Assembly: GCF_007858255.1 (NCBI RefSeq)
Contig: NZ_VFEU01000020.1
Span: 1 to 64,000 of the forward strand
Direction: 5' to 3'
DNA length: 64,000 nucleotides
Source: Pseudomonas rhodesiae
GTDB taxonomy: Bacteria > Pseudomonadota > Gammaproteobacteria > Pseudomonadales > Pseudomonadaceae
The position numbers and the translations under genes were made by a program. The notes beneath the pieces are model-generated. The model did not search any database. It worked only from the letters and a program-made list of their open reading frames with translations, and was not told the DNA's origin. Positions 24,760 through 33,850 of this stretch are shown in pieces (within the stretch, counting starts at the first letter, position 1; every line of letters begins with the position of its first letter).

Positions 24760-27700
24760 ATGAAAAGAATGCTGATTAACGCAACTCAACCCGAAGAGTT
24801 GCGTGTTGCACTGGTAGATGGCCAACGCCTCTACGACCTGGACATCGAATCCGGTGCACGCGAGCAAAAAAAGGCCAACATCTATAAAGGCCGTATTACT
24901 CGCATCGAACCAAGCCTTGAGGCTGCCTTTGTCGATTTCGGCTCCGAGCGCCACGGCTTCCTGCCCCTCAAAGAAATCTCCCGCGAATACTTCAAGAAAG
25001 CCCCCGAAGGCCGCGTGAACATCAAGGACGTCCTGAGCGAAGGCCAGGAAGTCATCGTTCAGGTGGAAAAAGAAGAACGTGGCAACAAGGGCGCCGCCCT
25101 GACCACCTTCATCAGCCTGGCCGGCCGCTACTTGGTCCTGATGCCGAACAACCCGCGTGCCGGTGGCATCTCCCGCCGCATCGAAGGCGAAGAGCGCAAC
25201 GAGCTGCGTGAAGCGCTCAACGGCCTGATCGCCCCGGCCGACATGGGCCTGATCGTGCGCACTGCCGGCCTGGGTCGCAGCAGCGAAGAGATGCAGTGGG
25301 ACCTCGATTACCTGCTGCAACTGTGGACTGCCATCAAGGAAGCCTCGCTGGATCGTTCCGCGCCGTTCCTGATCTACCAGGAAAGCAACGTAATCATCCG
25401 CGCCATCCGCGACTACCTGCGCCAGGACATCGGCGAAGTGCTGATCGACAGCGTCGAAGCCCAGGACGAAGCCCTGACCTTCATCCGCCAGGTGATGCCG
25501 CAGTACGCCAGCAAGATCAAGCTGTACGAAGACAGCGTCCCACTGTTCAACCGTTTCCAGATCGAAAGCCAGATCGAGACCGCTTTCCAGCGCGTGGTCG
25601 AACTGCCTTCCGGCGGCTCCATCGTGATCGACCCGACCGAAGCCCTGGTGTCCATCGACATCAACTCGGCGCGCGCCACGAAAGGTAGCGACATCGAAGA
25701 AACCGCCCTGCAGACCAACCTGGAAGCGGCCGAAGAAATTGCCCGCCAGCTGCGCCTGCGCGACATCGGCGGCCTGATCGTGATCGACTTTATCGACATG
25801 ACCCCGGCCAAGAACCAGCGCGCCGTGGAAGAAAAAGTCCGCGAATGCCTGGAAGCCGACCGTGCCCGCGTGCAAGTGGGCCGCATCTCGCGCTTCGGCC
25901 TGCTGGAAATGTCCCGTCAGCGCCTGCGTCCTTCCCTGGGCGAGAGCAGCGGCATCGTCTGCCCGCGCTGCAACGGCACCGGCATCATCCGTGACGTTGA
26001 ATCGCTGTCCTTGGCTATCCTGCGTCTGATCGAAGAAGAAGCCCTGAAGGACCGTACCGCCGAAGTCCGCGCCCAGGTGCCGATCCCGGTGGCCGCGTTC
26101 CTGCTCAACGAAAAACGCAACTCGATCACCAAGATCGAACTGCGTACCCGCGCTCGTATCGTGATCCTGCCGAACGACCATCTCGAAACGCCGCACTTCG
26201 AAGTGCAGCGCCTGCGTGATGACAGCCCGGAAGCCCACAGTGGTCAGTCCAGCTACGAAATCGCTGCAGCCGCTGCCGAGGTGGAAGAAGTCCAGCCAGC
26301 CGCCGCAACCCGCACCCTGGTCCGCCAGGAAGCTGCCGTGAAGACCGCTCCAGCCCGTGCCAACGCACCGGTTCCGGTTGAAGCCGCTGCACCGGTTGCC
26401 GCGCCGGCCGCGATGCCTGAACCAAGCCTGTTCAAAGGCCTGGTGAAATCCCTGGTCAGCCTGTTCGCCACCAAGGAAGAGCCTGTCGCACCGGTCGTGG
26501 TCGAAAAACCTGCCGCCGAGCGCCCAGCGCGCAACGAAGAGCGTCGCAACGGTCGCCAGCAAAGCCGTAACCGCAACGGTCGTCGTGACGAAGAGCGCAA
26601 GCCGCGCGAAGAGCGTGCATCGCGTGAAGAGCGTGCGCCGCGTGAAGAGCGTCAGCCTCGTGAAGCCCGCGAAGACACCCCGACCGTAGCCCGCGAAGAG
26701 CGTGCACCGCGTGAAGAGCGCGCGCCACGTACGCCGCGTGCCCCGCGTGAAGATCGCAAGCCTCGCGGTGAGCGTGAAGAGCGTGTGCGTGAACTGCGCG
26801 AGCCTCTGGATGCCGCCCCGGCCGTTGCCGCTGCTGCTGCCACCGAAGAACGCCCAGCCCGTGCGCCGCGCGAAGAGCGTGCGCCACGAGAAGAACGCCA
26901 GCCTCGTGCCCCGCGTGAAGAGCGTCAACCGCGCGCCGAGCAGGCCGCTGCCGCAAGCGAAGAGGAAGTGCTGACCGGCGAAGAGCAACTGCAGGACGAC
27001 GGTCAGGACAACGCCGAAGGCGATCGTCCACGCCGCCGCTCCCGTGGCCAGCGTCGTCGCAGCAACCGTCGTGAGCGTCAGCGTGATGCCAACGGCAATG
27101 TGATCGAAGGCTCGGAAGAGACCGGCGAGAACGCCGAAGGCGCCAACAGCGAGCCGACCACTACCGAACTGGCTGCAGGTCTGGCCGTTACCGCAGCGGT
27201 TGCCAGCTCGGTTATCAGTGCCCCGGCTGAAGCCCAGGCTCATCAGCAGGCTGAGCGTGCTACCGCCGCTGTCGAGGACACCGTTGTCGCCGAAACGCCT
27301 GTGGTGCAGACCCCAGCAGTTGAAGCGCCGGTAGTAGAAGCAACGACTCCGATCGAAGCCCCCGTGGTACCAGAAGTAGAAGTCGCGCCGGTTCGCGACG
27401 CCCAGCCGGTGACCGACGTGGTTGCGGTTGAAGTGGCGCCAGTGGCTGAGCCTGAACCCGTGGTTGAAGCCGCTGCGCAAGCGCCGGCCGTAGAAGAAGC
27501 CGCCCCGGCAGTGCGCGAAGTTCGTGAAGAACAGACCGCCTTCCAGTGGACCGCCGAACCTGCCGCTCCAGTTGAAGCGCCTGCACCGGCGGCGGAAGAA
27601 GCCCCGGCACCGGTTGCCGAAGTGGTGGTTGCCGAGCCTGCACCCGTGGTTGAGGTCGCTCCGGTGGTTGAACCTGCGCCTGTGGTTGAAGCGCCCGTGG

Positions 27701-27969
27701 TTGTCGAAGTCGCCGCGCCGGTAGTTGAAGCCGCACCGGCCAGCGCCTTGACCGAAAACGGCCGTGCGCCGAACGACCCACGTGAAGTGCGTCGTCGTCG
27801 CAAGGAAGCCGAGGCGGCCGCCGCTGCGGCAGCGGCTGCACCGGCTGTGGTGGAAGCTGTCGAGGCGCCAGCCCCGGCTGCAGAAACCGTGACTGAGCAC
27901 TCTGCTGTCGAAGAAGTGGCCGAGCGCAAGGTTCAGGAAGAAGAACACGAGCCTAAACCTCTCGTCTGA
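24760..27969 (+). CDS. rne: Ribonuclease E, RNA degradosome scaffold
   Basis: A 1069-residue endonuclease of rRNA, tRNA and mRNA processing. The start is the ATG at 24760 (MKRMLINATQPEELRVAL, the universal RNase E N terminus). The S1 domain lies in about residues 36-125, the DNase I-like active site follows (SIVIDPTEALVSIDINSAR), and the zinc-link CPRC is at 401-404. The C-terminal half is disordered. It has an Arg/Glu-rich RNA-binding part (REERAPREER repeats, about residues 600-730), then Ala/Pro/Val/Glu repeats, and near the end NDPREVRRRRKEAEAAA. This half is the degradosome scaffold and varies between species. The gene is monocistronic with its own promoter and terminator. Confidence 0.97.
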   Translation: MKRMLINATQPEELRVALVDGQRLYDLDIESGAREQKKANIYKGRITRIEPSLEAAFVDFGSERHGFLPLKEISREYFKKAPEGRVNIKDVLSEGQEVIVQVEKEERGNKGAALTTFISLAGRYLVLMPNNPRAGGISRRIEGEERNELREALNGLIAPADMGLIVRTAGLGRSSEEMQWDLDYLLQLWTAIKEASLDRSAPFLIYQESNVIIRAIRDYLRQDIGEVLIDSVEAQDEALTFIRQVMPQYASKIKLYEDSVPLFNRFQIESQIETAFQRVVELPSGGSIVIDPTEALVSIDINSARATKGSDIEETALQTNLEAAEEIARQLRLRDIGGLIVIDFIDMTPAKNQRAVEEKVRECLEADRARVQVGRISRFGLLEMSRQRLRPSLGESSGIVCPRCNGTGIIRDVESLSLAILRLIEEEALKDRTAEVRAQVPIPVAAFLLNEKRNSITKIELRTRARIVILPNDHLETPHFEVQRLRDDSPEAHSGQSSYEIAAAAAEVEEVQPAAATRTLVRQEAAVKTAPARANAPVPVEAAAPVAAPAAMPEPSLFKGLVKSLVSLFATKEEPVAPVVVEKPAAERPARNEERRNGRQQSRNRNGRRDEERKPREERASREERAPREERQPREAREDTPTVAREERAPREERAPRTPRAPREDRKPRGEREERVRELREPLDAAPAVAAAAATEERPARAPREERAPREERQPRAPREERQPRAEQAAAASEEEVLTGEEQLQDDGQDNAEGDRPRRRSRGQRRRSNRRERQRDANGNVIEGSEETGENAEGANSEPTTTELAAGLAVTAAVASSVISAPAEAQAHQQAERATAAVEDTVVAETPVVQTPAVEAPVVEATTPIEAPVVPEVEVAPVRDAQPVTDVVAVEVAPVAEPEPVVEAAAQAPAVEEAAPAVREVREEQTAFQWTAEPAAPVEAPAPAAEEAPAPVAEVVVAEPAPVVEVAPVVEPAPVVEAPVVVEVAAPVVEAAPASALTENGRAPNDPREVRRRRKEAEAAAAAAAAAPAVVEAVEAPAPAAETVTEHSAVEEVAERKVQEEEHEPKPLV
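26560..26960 (+). repeat. Degenerate in-frame repeats encoding REER/PREER units in rne
   Basis: Variants of CGTGAAGAGCGTGCGCC recur about every 18-24 bases inside the rne coding sequence. They encode REERAPREER-type runs of the arginine-rich RNA-binding segment. They are coding repeats, likely to change in number between strains, and not a mobile or CRISPR element. Confidence 0.8.
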
Positions 27970-27983
27970 TTCCAACCGCCACT

Positions 27984-28020
27984 AAAAAGCCCCGCCTGAG
28001 TGATCAGGCGGGGCTTTTTT
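27984..28020. terminator. Terminator between convergent rne and mocA
   Basis: AAAAAGCCCCGCCTGA-GTGA-TCAGGCGGGGCTTTTTT: an 11-bp stem with A- and T-runs on both sides, active in both directions. Confidence 0.92.
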
Positions 28021-28028
28021 ATATCGGA

Positions 28029-28613
28029 TCAGCGGTAATTCAGCCGCTCTGGTACATCCACATCCCATAACACGCCTGGGTCATTCACCGGCACCTCCCT
28101 GACAGCCGTCGGTGTAAACAAGAGCCTGGCACCTCGATCACCCGTTAACGCCTTCAACCCCGGCCCGAAGTCACGCCCAAACGCCACAGGGTGACCATAA
28201 CGGCCATCCTGCACTGGCACGCGAATGCCCTGCTCCGGCAGCCCCTGAATCACTTGCTCGATGCTGGATGACTGGATAAAGGGCATATCCCCCAGTACCA
28301 CCAACCAACCTTCGGCCTTAGCGCTGGCCGCTACCGCCGCCGCGATACTGTCGCCCATGCCTGCCGACGTCAGTTGCAAAACCTTACAGCCATGTGCCTC
28401 GGCCAACTGAATCACCTCGGCACGCTCCGGCGACGTCACCAGCCAGCGCTCTACCACGCACGTCGGCAAATTCACCAACACCTGTTCGATCACCGGCCGC
28501 GTCACCCCGTCCAGTCCCAGGCAAGGCGCCAGCAATTTATCCTGATCAGCTCCCGCCTCGGCGCGGAAACGACTGCCCTGCCCCGCCGCCAGCACAATCG
28601 CGGTGACGGTCAC
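28029..28613 (-). CDS. Molybdenum cofactor cytidylyltransferase-like NTP transferase (MocA type)
   Basis: A 194-residue MobA-like nucleotidyltransferase. The NTP-binding loop LAAGQGSRF is at residues 8-16 and the metal-binding VVLGDMPFI is in the middle. MocA attaches CMP to molybdopterin for xanthine dehydrogenase-type enzymes. It starts with GTG in a GTGA overlap with the xdhC-like gene, so the pair is translationally coupled. That pairing supports a Moco-insertion role. Confidence 0.88.
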   Translation of the reverse strand: MTVTAIVLAAGQGSRFRAEAGADQDKLLAPCLGLDGVTRPVIEQVLVNLPTCVVERWLVTSPERAEVIQLAEAHGCKVLQLTSAGMGDSIAAAVAASAKAEGWLVVLGDMPFIQSSSIEQVIQGLPEQGIRVPVQDGRYGHPVAFGRDFGPGLKALTGDRGARLLFTPTAVREVPVNDPGVLWDVDVPERLNYR

Positions 28614-29596
28614 TCGGCCACCACCGGCAGCGGCTTTTTCTGCATCGGTGCTACGCCGTTTTTGATCGCGACAATTTCCGCCATCAGCGACAGTGCGATT
28701 TCCGACGGCGTATGACTGCCGATATGCAAGCCGATCGGCCCATGTAGCCGCGCGATCGCCTGCGCTGACAGTCCCAGCGCCGACAGGTTCTCACGGCGTT
28801 TCTGACTGTTGACCCGCGAGCCCAGCGCGCCAATGTAGAACGCCCGGGAATCCAACGCCGTCAGCAGCGCCATATCGTCCAGGCGCGGGTCATGGGTCAG
28901 GCAAACGATGGCCGTACGCTCGTCGGTCTGGATAGACAGAACCGCTTCATCGGGCATACCGGGCACGAAGCGCCCGTGTTGCGCCTCCCAACCATAGACG
29001 AACTCTTCGCGGGGGTCGCAGATAAGCACTTCGAAATCCAATAAGCGCGCCATTTGCGCCACGTACCGCGACAATTGCCCGGCGCCGATCAGCAGCAGAC
29101 GCCAGCGCGGGCCATAAATGGCGCGCAAGCGTTCACCGTCGAAACTCAGCCCATCGGTCTTGGTGGCGCTGCTCAAGGTAACCTCGCCCGTGGCCAGGTT
29201 GAGTTCCCGCGCGACGATCTCATGGGCTTCGCAACGCGCCAGCAGGTCGGCGACCCATTGCCAGTCCAGCACCCGCTCTTCGGTCAGGCGCAAGGTGCCG
29301 CCGCAGGGCAGGCCAAAACGCGCGGCCTCGTCCTGGGTCACGCCGTAGGTCACTAACTGCACCGGCGGCCCGTCGTCCGCCAGGCGGCCGTCGTACAAGC
29401 GGGCTATCAGGTCATCTTCGATACAACCGCCAGACACCGAGCCGATGACAACACCATCGCCGCGCAGCGCCAACATGGCGCCCGGTGGACGCGGCGCGCT
29501 GCCCCAAGTCTGGACCACGCTGTACAACACCACTCGCTGCCCGGCACGACGCCACTCCAGCACACTGCGCAGCACATTCAGATCCACACTGTCCAT
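28610..29596 (-). CDS. XdhC/CoxI-family molybdenum cofactor insertion factor
   Basis: A 328-residue XdhC-family protein that sulfurates and inserts Moco into xanthine dehydrogenase-like enzymes. The N-terminal XdhC_CoxI part includes GAMLALRGDGVVIGSVSGGCIEDD. The C-terminal Rossmann-like part includes LLLIGAGQLSRYVAQMA and YIGALGSRVNSQKRRENL. I chose the ATG at 29596 (MDSVDLNVL); an upstream in-frame codon at 29635 would add 13 unconserved residues. The partner hydroxylase is not in this window. Confidence 0.88.
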   Translation of the reverse strand: MDSVDLNVLRSVLEWRRAGQRVVLYSVVQTWGSAPRPPGAMLALRGDGVVIGSVSGGCIEDDLIARLYDGRLADDGPPVQLVTYGVTQDEAARFGLPCGGTLRLTEERVLDWQWVADLLARCEAHEIVARELNLATGEVTLSSATKTDGLSFDGERLRAIYGPRWRLLLIGAGQLSRYVAQMARLLDFEVLICDPREEFVYGWEAQHGRFVPGMPDEAVLSIQTDERTAIVCLTHDPRLDDMALLTALDSRAFYIGALGSRVNSQKRRENLSALGLSAQAIARLHGPIGLHIGSHTPSEIALSLMAEIVAIKNGVAPMQKKPLPVVAE

Positions 29597-29664
29597 CAAG
29601 CCTCCCGCGGGCAATATCGCGCTTACTGTAACCAAAAAATAACCCGGGTGCCGCGCGCCAGAAA

Positions 29665-29697
29665 CGCAAACGCCCCGAACAAGTCGGGGCGTTTGCG
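29665..29697. terminator. Hairpin between dctA and xdhC
   Basis: CGCAAACGCCCCGA-N5-TCGGGGCGTTTGCG: a perfect 14-bp stem 35 bp past the dctA stop. The T-run is short because the stem itself ends in TTT, but the strength of the stem and its place argue for a terminator. Confidence 0.75.
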
Positions 29698-29732
29698 CAG
29701 AGCTGGGGGCGTCAGTTCACGCCATCAGCGGC

Positions 29733-31064
29733 TTACTTGACCACCGGTGCAGGACCTTCGGCCACACCCAGGTCATCGAGTTCACGGGTTTCGGAAATAC
29801 CGGTCCCGCCCGATGCCAGTTCGCTGTGCAGCTTGTCGGTATCCAACTCCTTGACCCACTTGGCCACAACGATGGTGGCAACGGCGTTACCCACCAGGTT
29901 GGTCAGCGCACGGGCTTCGGACATGAAACGGTCGATACCCAGAATCAGCGCCAGACCGGCAACTGGCAGGTGGCCAACCGCCGACAGGGTTGCAGCCAGT
30001 ACGATGAAACCACTACCAGTCACGCCCGCAGCACCTTTGGAGGACAGCAGCAGCACCAGCAGCAGGGTGATCTGGTGGGTGATGTCCATATGGGTGTCCG
30101 TCGCCTGAGCGATAAACACGGCCGCCATGGTCAGGTAGATGGAGGTACCGTCGAGGTTGAAGGAGTAGCCGGTCGGGATCACCAGACCTACTACGGATTT
30201 CTTCGCCCCCAGGCGCTCCATCTTGATCAGCATGCGTGGCAGCGCGGATTCGGAGGAGGATGTACCCAGAACGATCAACAGCTCTTCACGAATGTAGCGG
30301 ATCAATTTCAGCACGCTGAAACCGTGAGCGCGGCAGATGGCGCCCAGCACCACGACCACAAACAGCACGCAGGTGATGTAGAAGCAGATCATCAACTGGC
30401 CCAGTTGCACCAGGGAACCCACGCCGTAGGCACCGATGGTGAACGCCATGGCGCCCAGGGCACCGATCGGCGCCAGCTTCATGATCATGTTGATGATGTT
30501 GAACATCACGTGAGCGAAGCGATCGATAAAGTCCAGCACCGGCTTGCCGTAAGCGCCCAGGCGGTGCAGGGCAAAGCCGAAGATCACCGAGAACATCAGC
30601 ACTTGCAGAATGTCGCCGTTGGCGAAGGCGCCGACGATGGTGTTCGGGATCACATTAAGAATAAAGCCGACAATGCTCTGGTCTTTACCGGCGGTGACGT
30701 AAGCAGCCACTTTGGACGCGTCCAGGGTCGACACGTCGATGTGCATGCCGGCGCCCGGTTGCACGACGTTGACGACGACCAGGCCGATCAGCAGGGCAAT
30801 GGTGGAGACGATTTCGAAGTAGAGCAGCGCATAGCCACCGGTTTTGCCCACCGACTTCATGTTCTGCATGCCGGCGATGCCGCTGACAACGGTACAGAAG
30901 ATGATCGGGGCGATGACCATTTTGATCAGTTTGATGAACCCGTCACCCAATGGCTTGAGGGCCACGCCGGTCTGCGGGTAGAAGTGACCGAGCAAAATAC
31001 CGATAACGATTGCAACGATCACCTGGAAATACAGGGATTTGTAGAGTGGCTGACGAGTCGTCAT
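29733..31064 (-). CDS. dctA: C4-dicarboxylate transport protein
   Basis: A 443-residue DAACS-family symporter for succinate, fumarate and malate. It has SSSESALPRMLIKMERLG (serine-rich motif), GYSFNLDGTSIYLTMAAVFIAQ (TM7) and SSKGAAGVTGSGFIVLAATL (HP2 and TM8), which together identify the DctA branch rather than GltP. The start is taken at 31064 (MTTRQPLYKSLYFQ). A sigma-54 promoter lies 134-151 bp upstream, in line with DctBD/RpoN control known for dctA. In the leader the minus strand reads AAACAACAAA (31160..31151), a good Hfq/Crc catabolite-activity motif. Confidence 0.94.
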   Translation of the reverse strand: MTTRQPLYKSLYFQVIVAIVIGILLGHFYPQTGVALKPLGDGFIKLIKMVIAPIIFCTVVSGIAGMQNMKSVGKTGGYALLYFEIVSTIALLIGLVVVNVVQPGAGMHIDVSTLDASKVAAYVTAGKDQSIVGFILNVIPNTIVGAFANGDILQVLMFSVIFGFALHRLGAYGKPVLDFIDRFAHVMFNIINMIMKLAPIGALGAMAFTIGAYGVGSLVQLGQLMICFYITCVLFVVVVLGAICRAHGFSVLKLIRYIREELLIVLGTSSSESALPRMLIKMERLGAKKSVVGLVIPTGYSFNLDGTSIYLTMAAVFIAQATDTHMDITHQITLLLVLLLSSKGAAGVTGSGFIVLAATLSAVGHLPVAGLALILGIDRFMSEARALTNLVGNAVATIVVAKWVKELDTDKLHSELASGGTGISETRELDDLGVAEGPAPVVK

Positions 31065-31197
31065 TGCAAAATTCCTCAATCGTCCCGTGTGGCAAATATC
31101 CGCCATTGCCCACGACACTTGAATTGCGAACCCTCCTGCACTGGAGGGATTTGTTGTTTGCGAGGGCTGTGAGATAAGTCCTGCGCTGTCTTACCTA

Positions 31198-31215
31198 TCG
31201 CAAACGTCGTGCCAC
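31198..31215 (-). promoter_or_regulatory. Sigma-54 promoter of dctA
   Basis: On the minus strand GTGGCACGACGTTTGCGA matches the -24/-12 consensus (YTGGCACG-N4-TTGC) with both invariant dinucleotides (GG, GC). Transcription would start near 31188, about 124 nt before the dctA ATG. Confidence 0.8.
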
Positions 31216-31292
31216 TTTGTGCAGATCCGCTTTATGCCTTAAGACAGCGGGCCCGGCGCCTACAAGCGGCCCCTCCCAGTCGACGAGCACAT

Positions 31293-31347
31293 GGCGGATT
31301 TCCGCCGTACCGACCGATAGCACCCTGCAATTTGGCGGATATCCGCC
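31293..31347. promoter_or_regulatory. Two tandem palindromes GGCGGATNTCCGCC, candidate activator sites
   Basis: GGCGGATTTCCGCC at 31293-31306 and GGCGGATATCCGCC at 31334-31347 differ by one base and are 41 bp (about four helical turns) apart. They lie 110-155 bp upstream of the predicted dctA start, where sigma-54 activators such as DctD bind. They are also 58-112 bp upstream of the AraC-type gene, so they could instead be that regulator's operators. Confidence 0.6.
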
Positions 31348-31404
31348 TTGTCGCTCCCACTCGGTGGTGGCTACCATCGGCCATTCTATGGACGAGGGCC
31401 CCCC

Positions 31405-32403
31405 ATGCGCGAACGTACCATCGCCAGCCACTTTGCCCGCGCAGCCCTGGGCGGTGCGCGGCGGGTCGGTTATGACTATTCGGCCCTGCTGCAGCAGGTG
31501 GGCATTGCCCAGGAGCTGTTGAGCGAACCACGCGCACGCATCGCACCGGAACAATTTACCCGACTGTTGCAATTGCTCTGGCTGGCGCTGGACGACGAAT
31601 ACCTGGGGTTTGCTGAAGGCCCCAGCAAACGCGGCACCTTCGCCATGATGTGCCACGCGCTGATCCACTGCCGTACCTTGGAGAAGGCTCTGGAACGCGG
31701 CTTGTTGTTTTATAGCCTGTTCCCACAGGGGCCCCGCTGGCAGCTGACGCGTGAAGGGGAAATGGCGCACTTAAGCCTGGACCACACCCAACTCTGGGAC
31801 CCGGACCACTTCCTCAGTGAATGCCTGCTGGTGATCTGGCATCGGCTGGGCAGTTGGCTGATCGGCCAGCGCATTCGACTGCACCAGGCCACCTTCGCCT
31901 ACCCGAAACCGGCCCACGCCAGCGAATATGATCTGCTGTTCCCGTGCCCTCAGGTATTCGGTGCACCGAACAGCAGCCTGGTGTTTCCGGTGCGCTATTT
32001 GAGCCTGCCACTGCTGCAGGACGAGCGTACCCTCAAGCATTTCCTCGAACGCTCCCCCGCCGACCTGCTCTCACGGCCGGACGAAGGCGACAGCCTGAGC
32101 AGCCAGCTGCGCCGCCTGCTGAGCCGCGACCGCACGCCTTGGCCGGACCTTGAAGCGGTCGCCCAGCACCTGCACATCAGCCCGCAGACCCTGCGCCGAC
32201 ATCTGCGCGAAGAAGGCACCAGTTTCCAGGCACTCAAGGATGAACTGCGGCGAGACATCGCCATTTTTCACTTGGGACGGGCGGACTTGTCATTGCAGGA
32301 CATTGCCGAACAGTTGGGTTTCTCCGAACCATCGGCGTTTCATCGGGCGTTCAAGAAGTGGACGGGGCTGACGCCGGGCGCCTATCGCGAGCAGGAGAGT
32401 TAG
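31405..32403 (+). CDS. AraC-family transcriptional regulator (OruR/ArgR-like)
   Basis: A 332-codon gene. The N-terminal ~190 residues form the arabinose-binding-like domain of the OruR/ArgR type (ARAALGGARRVGYDYSALLQQVGIAQELL). The C-terminal AraC DNA-binding domain has both helix-turn-helix motifs (LEAVAQHLHISPQTLRRHLREEGTSFQ and LQDIAEQLGFSEPSAFHRAFKKWTGLTPGAYR). I take the ATG at 31405 (MRERTIASHFARAA), as the residues before it are not family-like. It is divergent from dctA and shares its control region, so a link to dicarboxylate or amino-acid use is possible. The inducer is unknown. Confidence 0.9.
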   Translation: MRERTIASHFARAALGGARRVGYDYSALLQQVGIAQELLSEPRARIAPEQFTRLLQLLWLALDDEYLGFAEGPSKRGTFAMMCHALIHCRTLEKALERGLLFYSLFPQGPRWQLTREGEMAHLSLDHTQLWDPDHFLSECLLVIWHRLGSWLIGQRIRLHQATFAYPKPAHASEYDLLFPCPQVFGAPNSSLVFPVRYLSLPLLQDERTLKHFLERSPADLLSRPDEGDSLSSQLRRLLSRDRTPWPDLEAVAQHLHISPQTLRRHLREEGTSFQALKDELRRDIAIFHLGRADLSLQDIAEQLGFSEPSAFHRAFKKWTGLTPGAYREQES

Positions 32404-32419
32404 AGAGGGTGGTGTTGGT

Positions 32420-32458
32420 GCGTCTCATCGGGAGCAAGCTCCCTCCCCCATTTGTACG
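32420..32458. repeat. Single REP-like element
   Basis: CATCGGGAGCAAGCTCCCTCCCCCATTTG is a variant of the REP core used elsewhere in the window, here as a solitary copy. It lies between the stops of the AraC gene and phoQ. Confidence 0.65.
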
Positions 32459-32503
32459 GGTTCACGCATGAAAAATGCGAACGAGCGATCCAGCCACAAC
32501 TGA

Positions 32504-33850
32504 TCACACGGCCGGAAAGTGAATCCTGAACGCCGCGCCGCCCAGGGGTGAATCGTCCAAGGTCAACCGCGCGCCGTAACTTTCGATGATGTCCTTGACC
32601 ACCGCCAGGCCGATGCCCTGGCCCGGGTGCTGACGGTCCAGGCGCTCGCCACGTTGCAGGATGCGGGCACGTTGGTCCGGCGGCACACCGGGGCCGTCAT
32701 CTTCGATGCACAACTCGGTGCCGTCCTCGCTTTCCACCAGGCTGACGCGCACCTGACTCAGGCACAGGCGGTAGGCGTTTTCCAGCAAGTTGCCAAGCAA
32801 TTCAAGCAAGGCGCCCTTCTCGATGGGTACGTCACATTCATCCGGCAACTGGAAGGACACCGTCACTGCTTTGTCGCGGTACACCTTGCCCAGGGTATCG
32901 CAAAGGCTTTGCACTACCGGCTCCAGGCGCACCTGATGGCGCACCAGGCCGCTTTTACGCAGGCTGGCGCGTTGCAACTGGTAGCTGATCTGTTGGCTCA
33001 TGCGCTCGATCTGTGTTTGCAGCACTCTGGCCTGGTCGCGGTCCGCAGGGCGTTGAGCCATGTCTTCGCTCACGCCCTGCAAGACCGCCAGCGGGGTTTT
33101 CAAGCTATGGGCCAGGTCGTCGAGGGAGTCGCGGTAACGCGCCCGCTGTTCGCGCTCGCTGTGCAACAAGCGGTTGAGCGAGCCCGTCAGGCGCAGCAGC
33201 TCGCGGGGGTGCTGCTCGGACAAACTCTCGCGGGTGCCGCCTTCAATCTGGTCCAGCTCCTGGCTCAGCCGCCGCAGCGCCTGCAAGCCCCAGGTCAGGC
33301 CCAGCCACAACAGAGTCAATAGCACCAGCAATGCCGCGCCGAAGCCCAGATAGAGGTTTTCGCGCAGGCCTTCGAGGGTCAGCTGGTATTCGCGCACCGG
33401 TTGCAGGGCCACAATGCTGAACGCCGCGCTCTTGCCACCGAGCAGCTTGACCTCGACGTCATACACGAAGAATTCCTGGCCGTTGTCTTCGCGAATCCGC
33501 GCAAACTCATTGCCGCGTCCGTCATAACGCGGTTTGTAGTTGATGTTTTCTTCGCGGGTCGCGCGCGAGCGCCATACCAAATGGCCTTCGCGGTCGTAGA
33601 TGTAACCCAGCAGCCGACTGTCGGCGAGGTTGAAGCGCTCATCGGGCAATTGCGCAGGCATCAGCAAGTGGTTGTTTTCCACCCGCGCGGCGGAGATCAG
33701 CGTGGTGACGTCCGACGCCAGGCGCTGCTCAATGGAATCCTGCAACGCCAGGCTGAAGGCGCCTTGCATCGCCGGCAGCAAACCGAGCATAAACAGCACG
33801 GCCAGGGTGGCGGCCGCCAGCATCAAGCGCACACGTAGCGAGCGAATCAA
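32504..33850 (-). CDS. phoQ: Sensor histidine kinase PhoQ
   Basis: A 448-residue sensor kinase, the same length as P. aeruginosa PhoQ, with a very similar N terminus (MIRSLRVRLMLAAATLAVLFML). Two membrane segments (about 10-30 and 167-187) enclose a periplasmic sensor domain of ~135 residues with an acidic patch. The HAMP/dimerisation part follows, with the phosphorylated H248 in LAHSLKTPLAVLQG, then the ATP-binding N, G1 and G2 boxes (NLLENAYRL, EDDGPGVP, GQGIGLAVV). PhoQ senses low Mg2+ and cationic peptides. It overlaps phoP by 4 bases. Confidence 0.92.
   Translation of the reverse strand: MIRSLRVRLMLAAATLAVLFMLGLLPAMQGAFSLALQDSIEQRLASDVTTLISAARVENNHLLMPAQLPDERFNLADSRLLGYIYDREGHLVWRSRATREENINYKPRYDGRGNEFARIREDNGQEFFVYDVEVKLLGGKSAAFSIVALQPVREYQLTLEGLRENLYLGFGAALLVLLTLLWLGLTWGLQALRRLSQELDQIEGGTRESLSEQHPRELLRLTGSLNRLLHSEREQRARYRDSLDDLAHSLKTPLAVLQGVSEDMAQRPADRDQARVLQTQIERMSQQISYQLQRASLRKSGLVRHQVRLEPVVQSLCDTLGKVYRDKAVTVSFQLPDECDVPIEKGALLELLGNLLENAYRLCLSQVRVSLVESEDGTELCIEDDGPGVPPDQRARILQRGERLDRQHPGQGIGLAVVKDIIESYGARLTLDDSPLGGAAFRIHFPAV

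Noticed and set aside
26560..26960. Possible CRISPR or tandem-repeat array
   Set aside because: The repeats are in frame, degenerate and encode REER/PREER runs of RNase E; there are no unique spacers of even length.
24604..27975. 1123-codon open frame antisense to rne
   Set aside because: It is the mirror of the high-GC, Glu/Arg/Ala-rich rne coding sequence. Its protein is Phe/Gly/His/Arg-rich without domains, and it covers the whole rne gene including the leader boundary.
29826..31172. 448-codon open frame antisense to dctA
   Set aside because: Gln/His/Asp-rich translation without hydrophobic core, entirely opposite a well-defined transporter gene.
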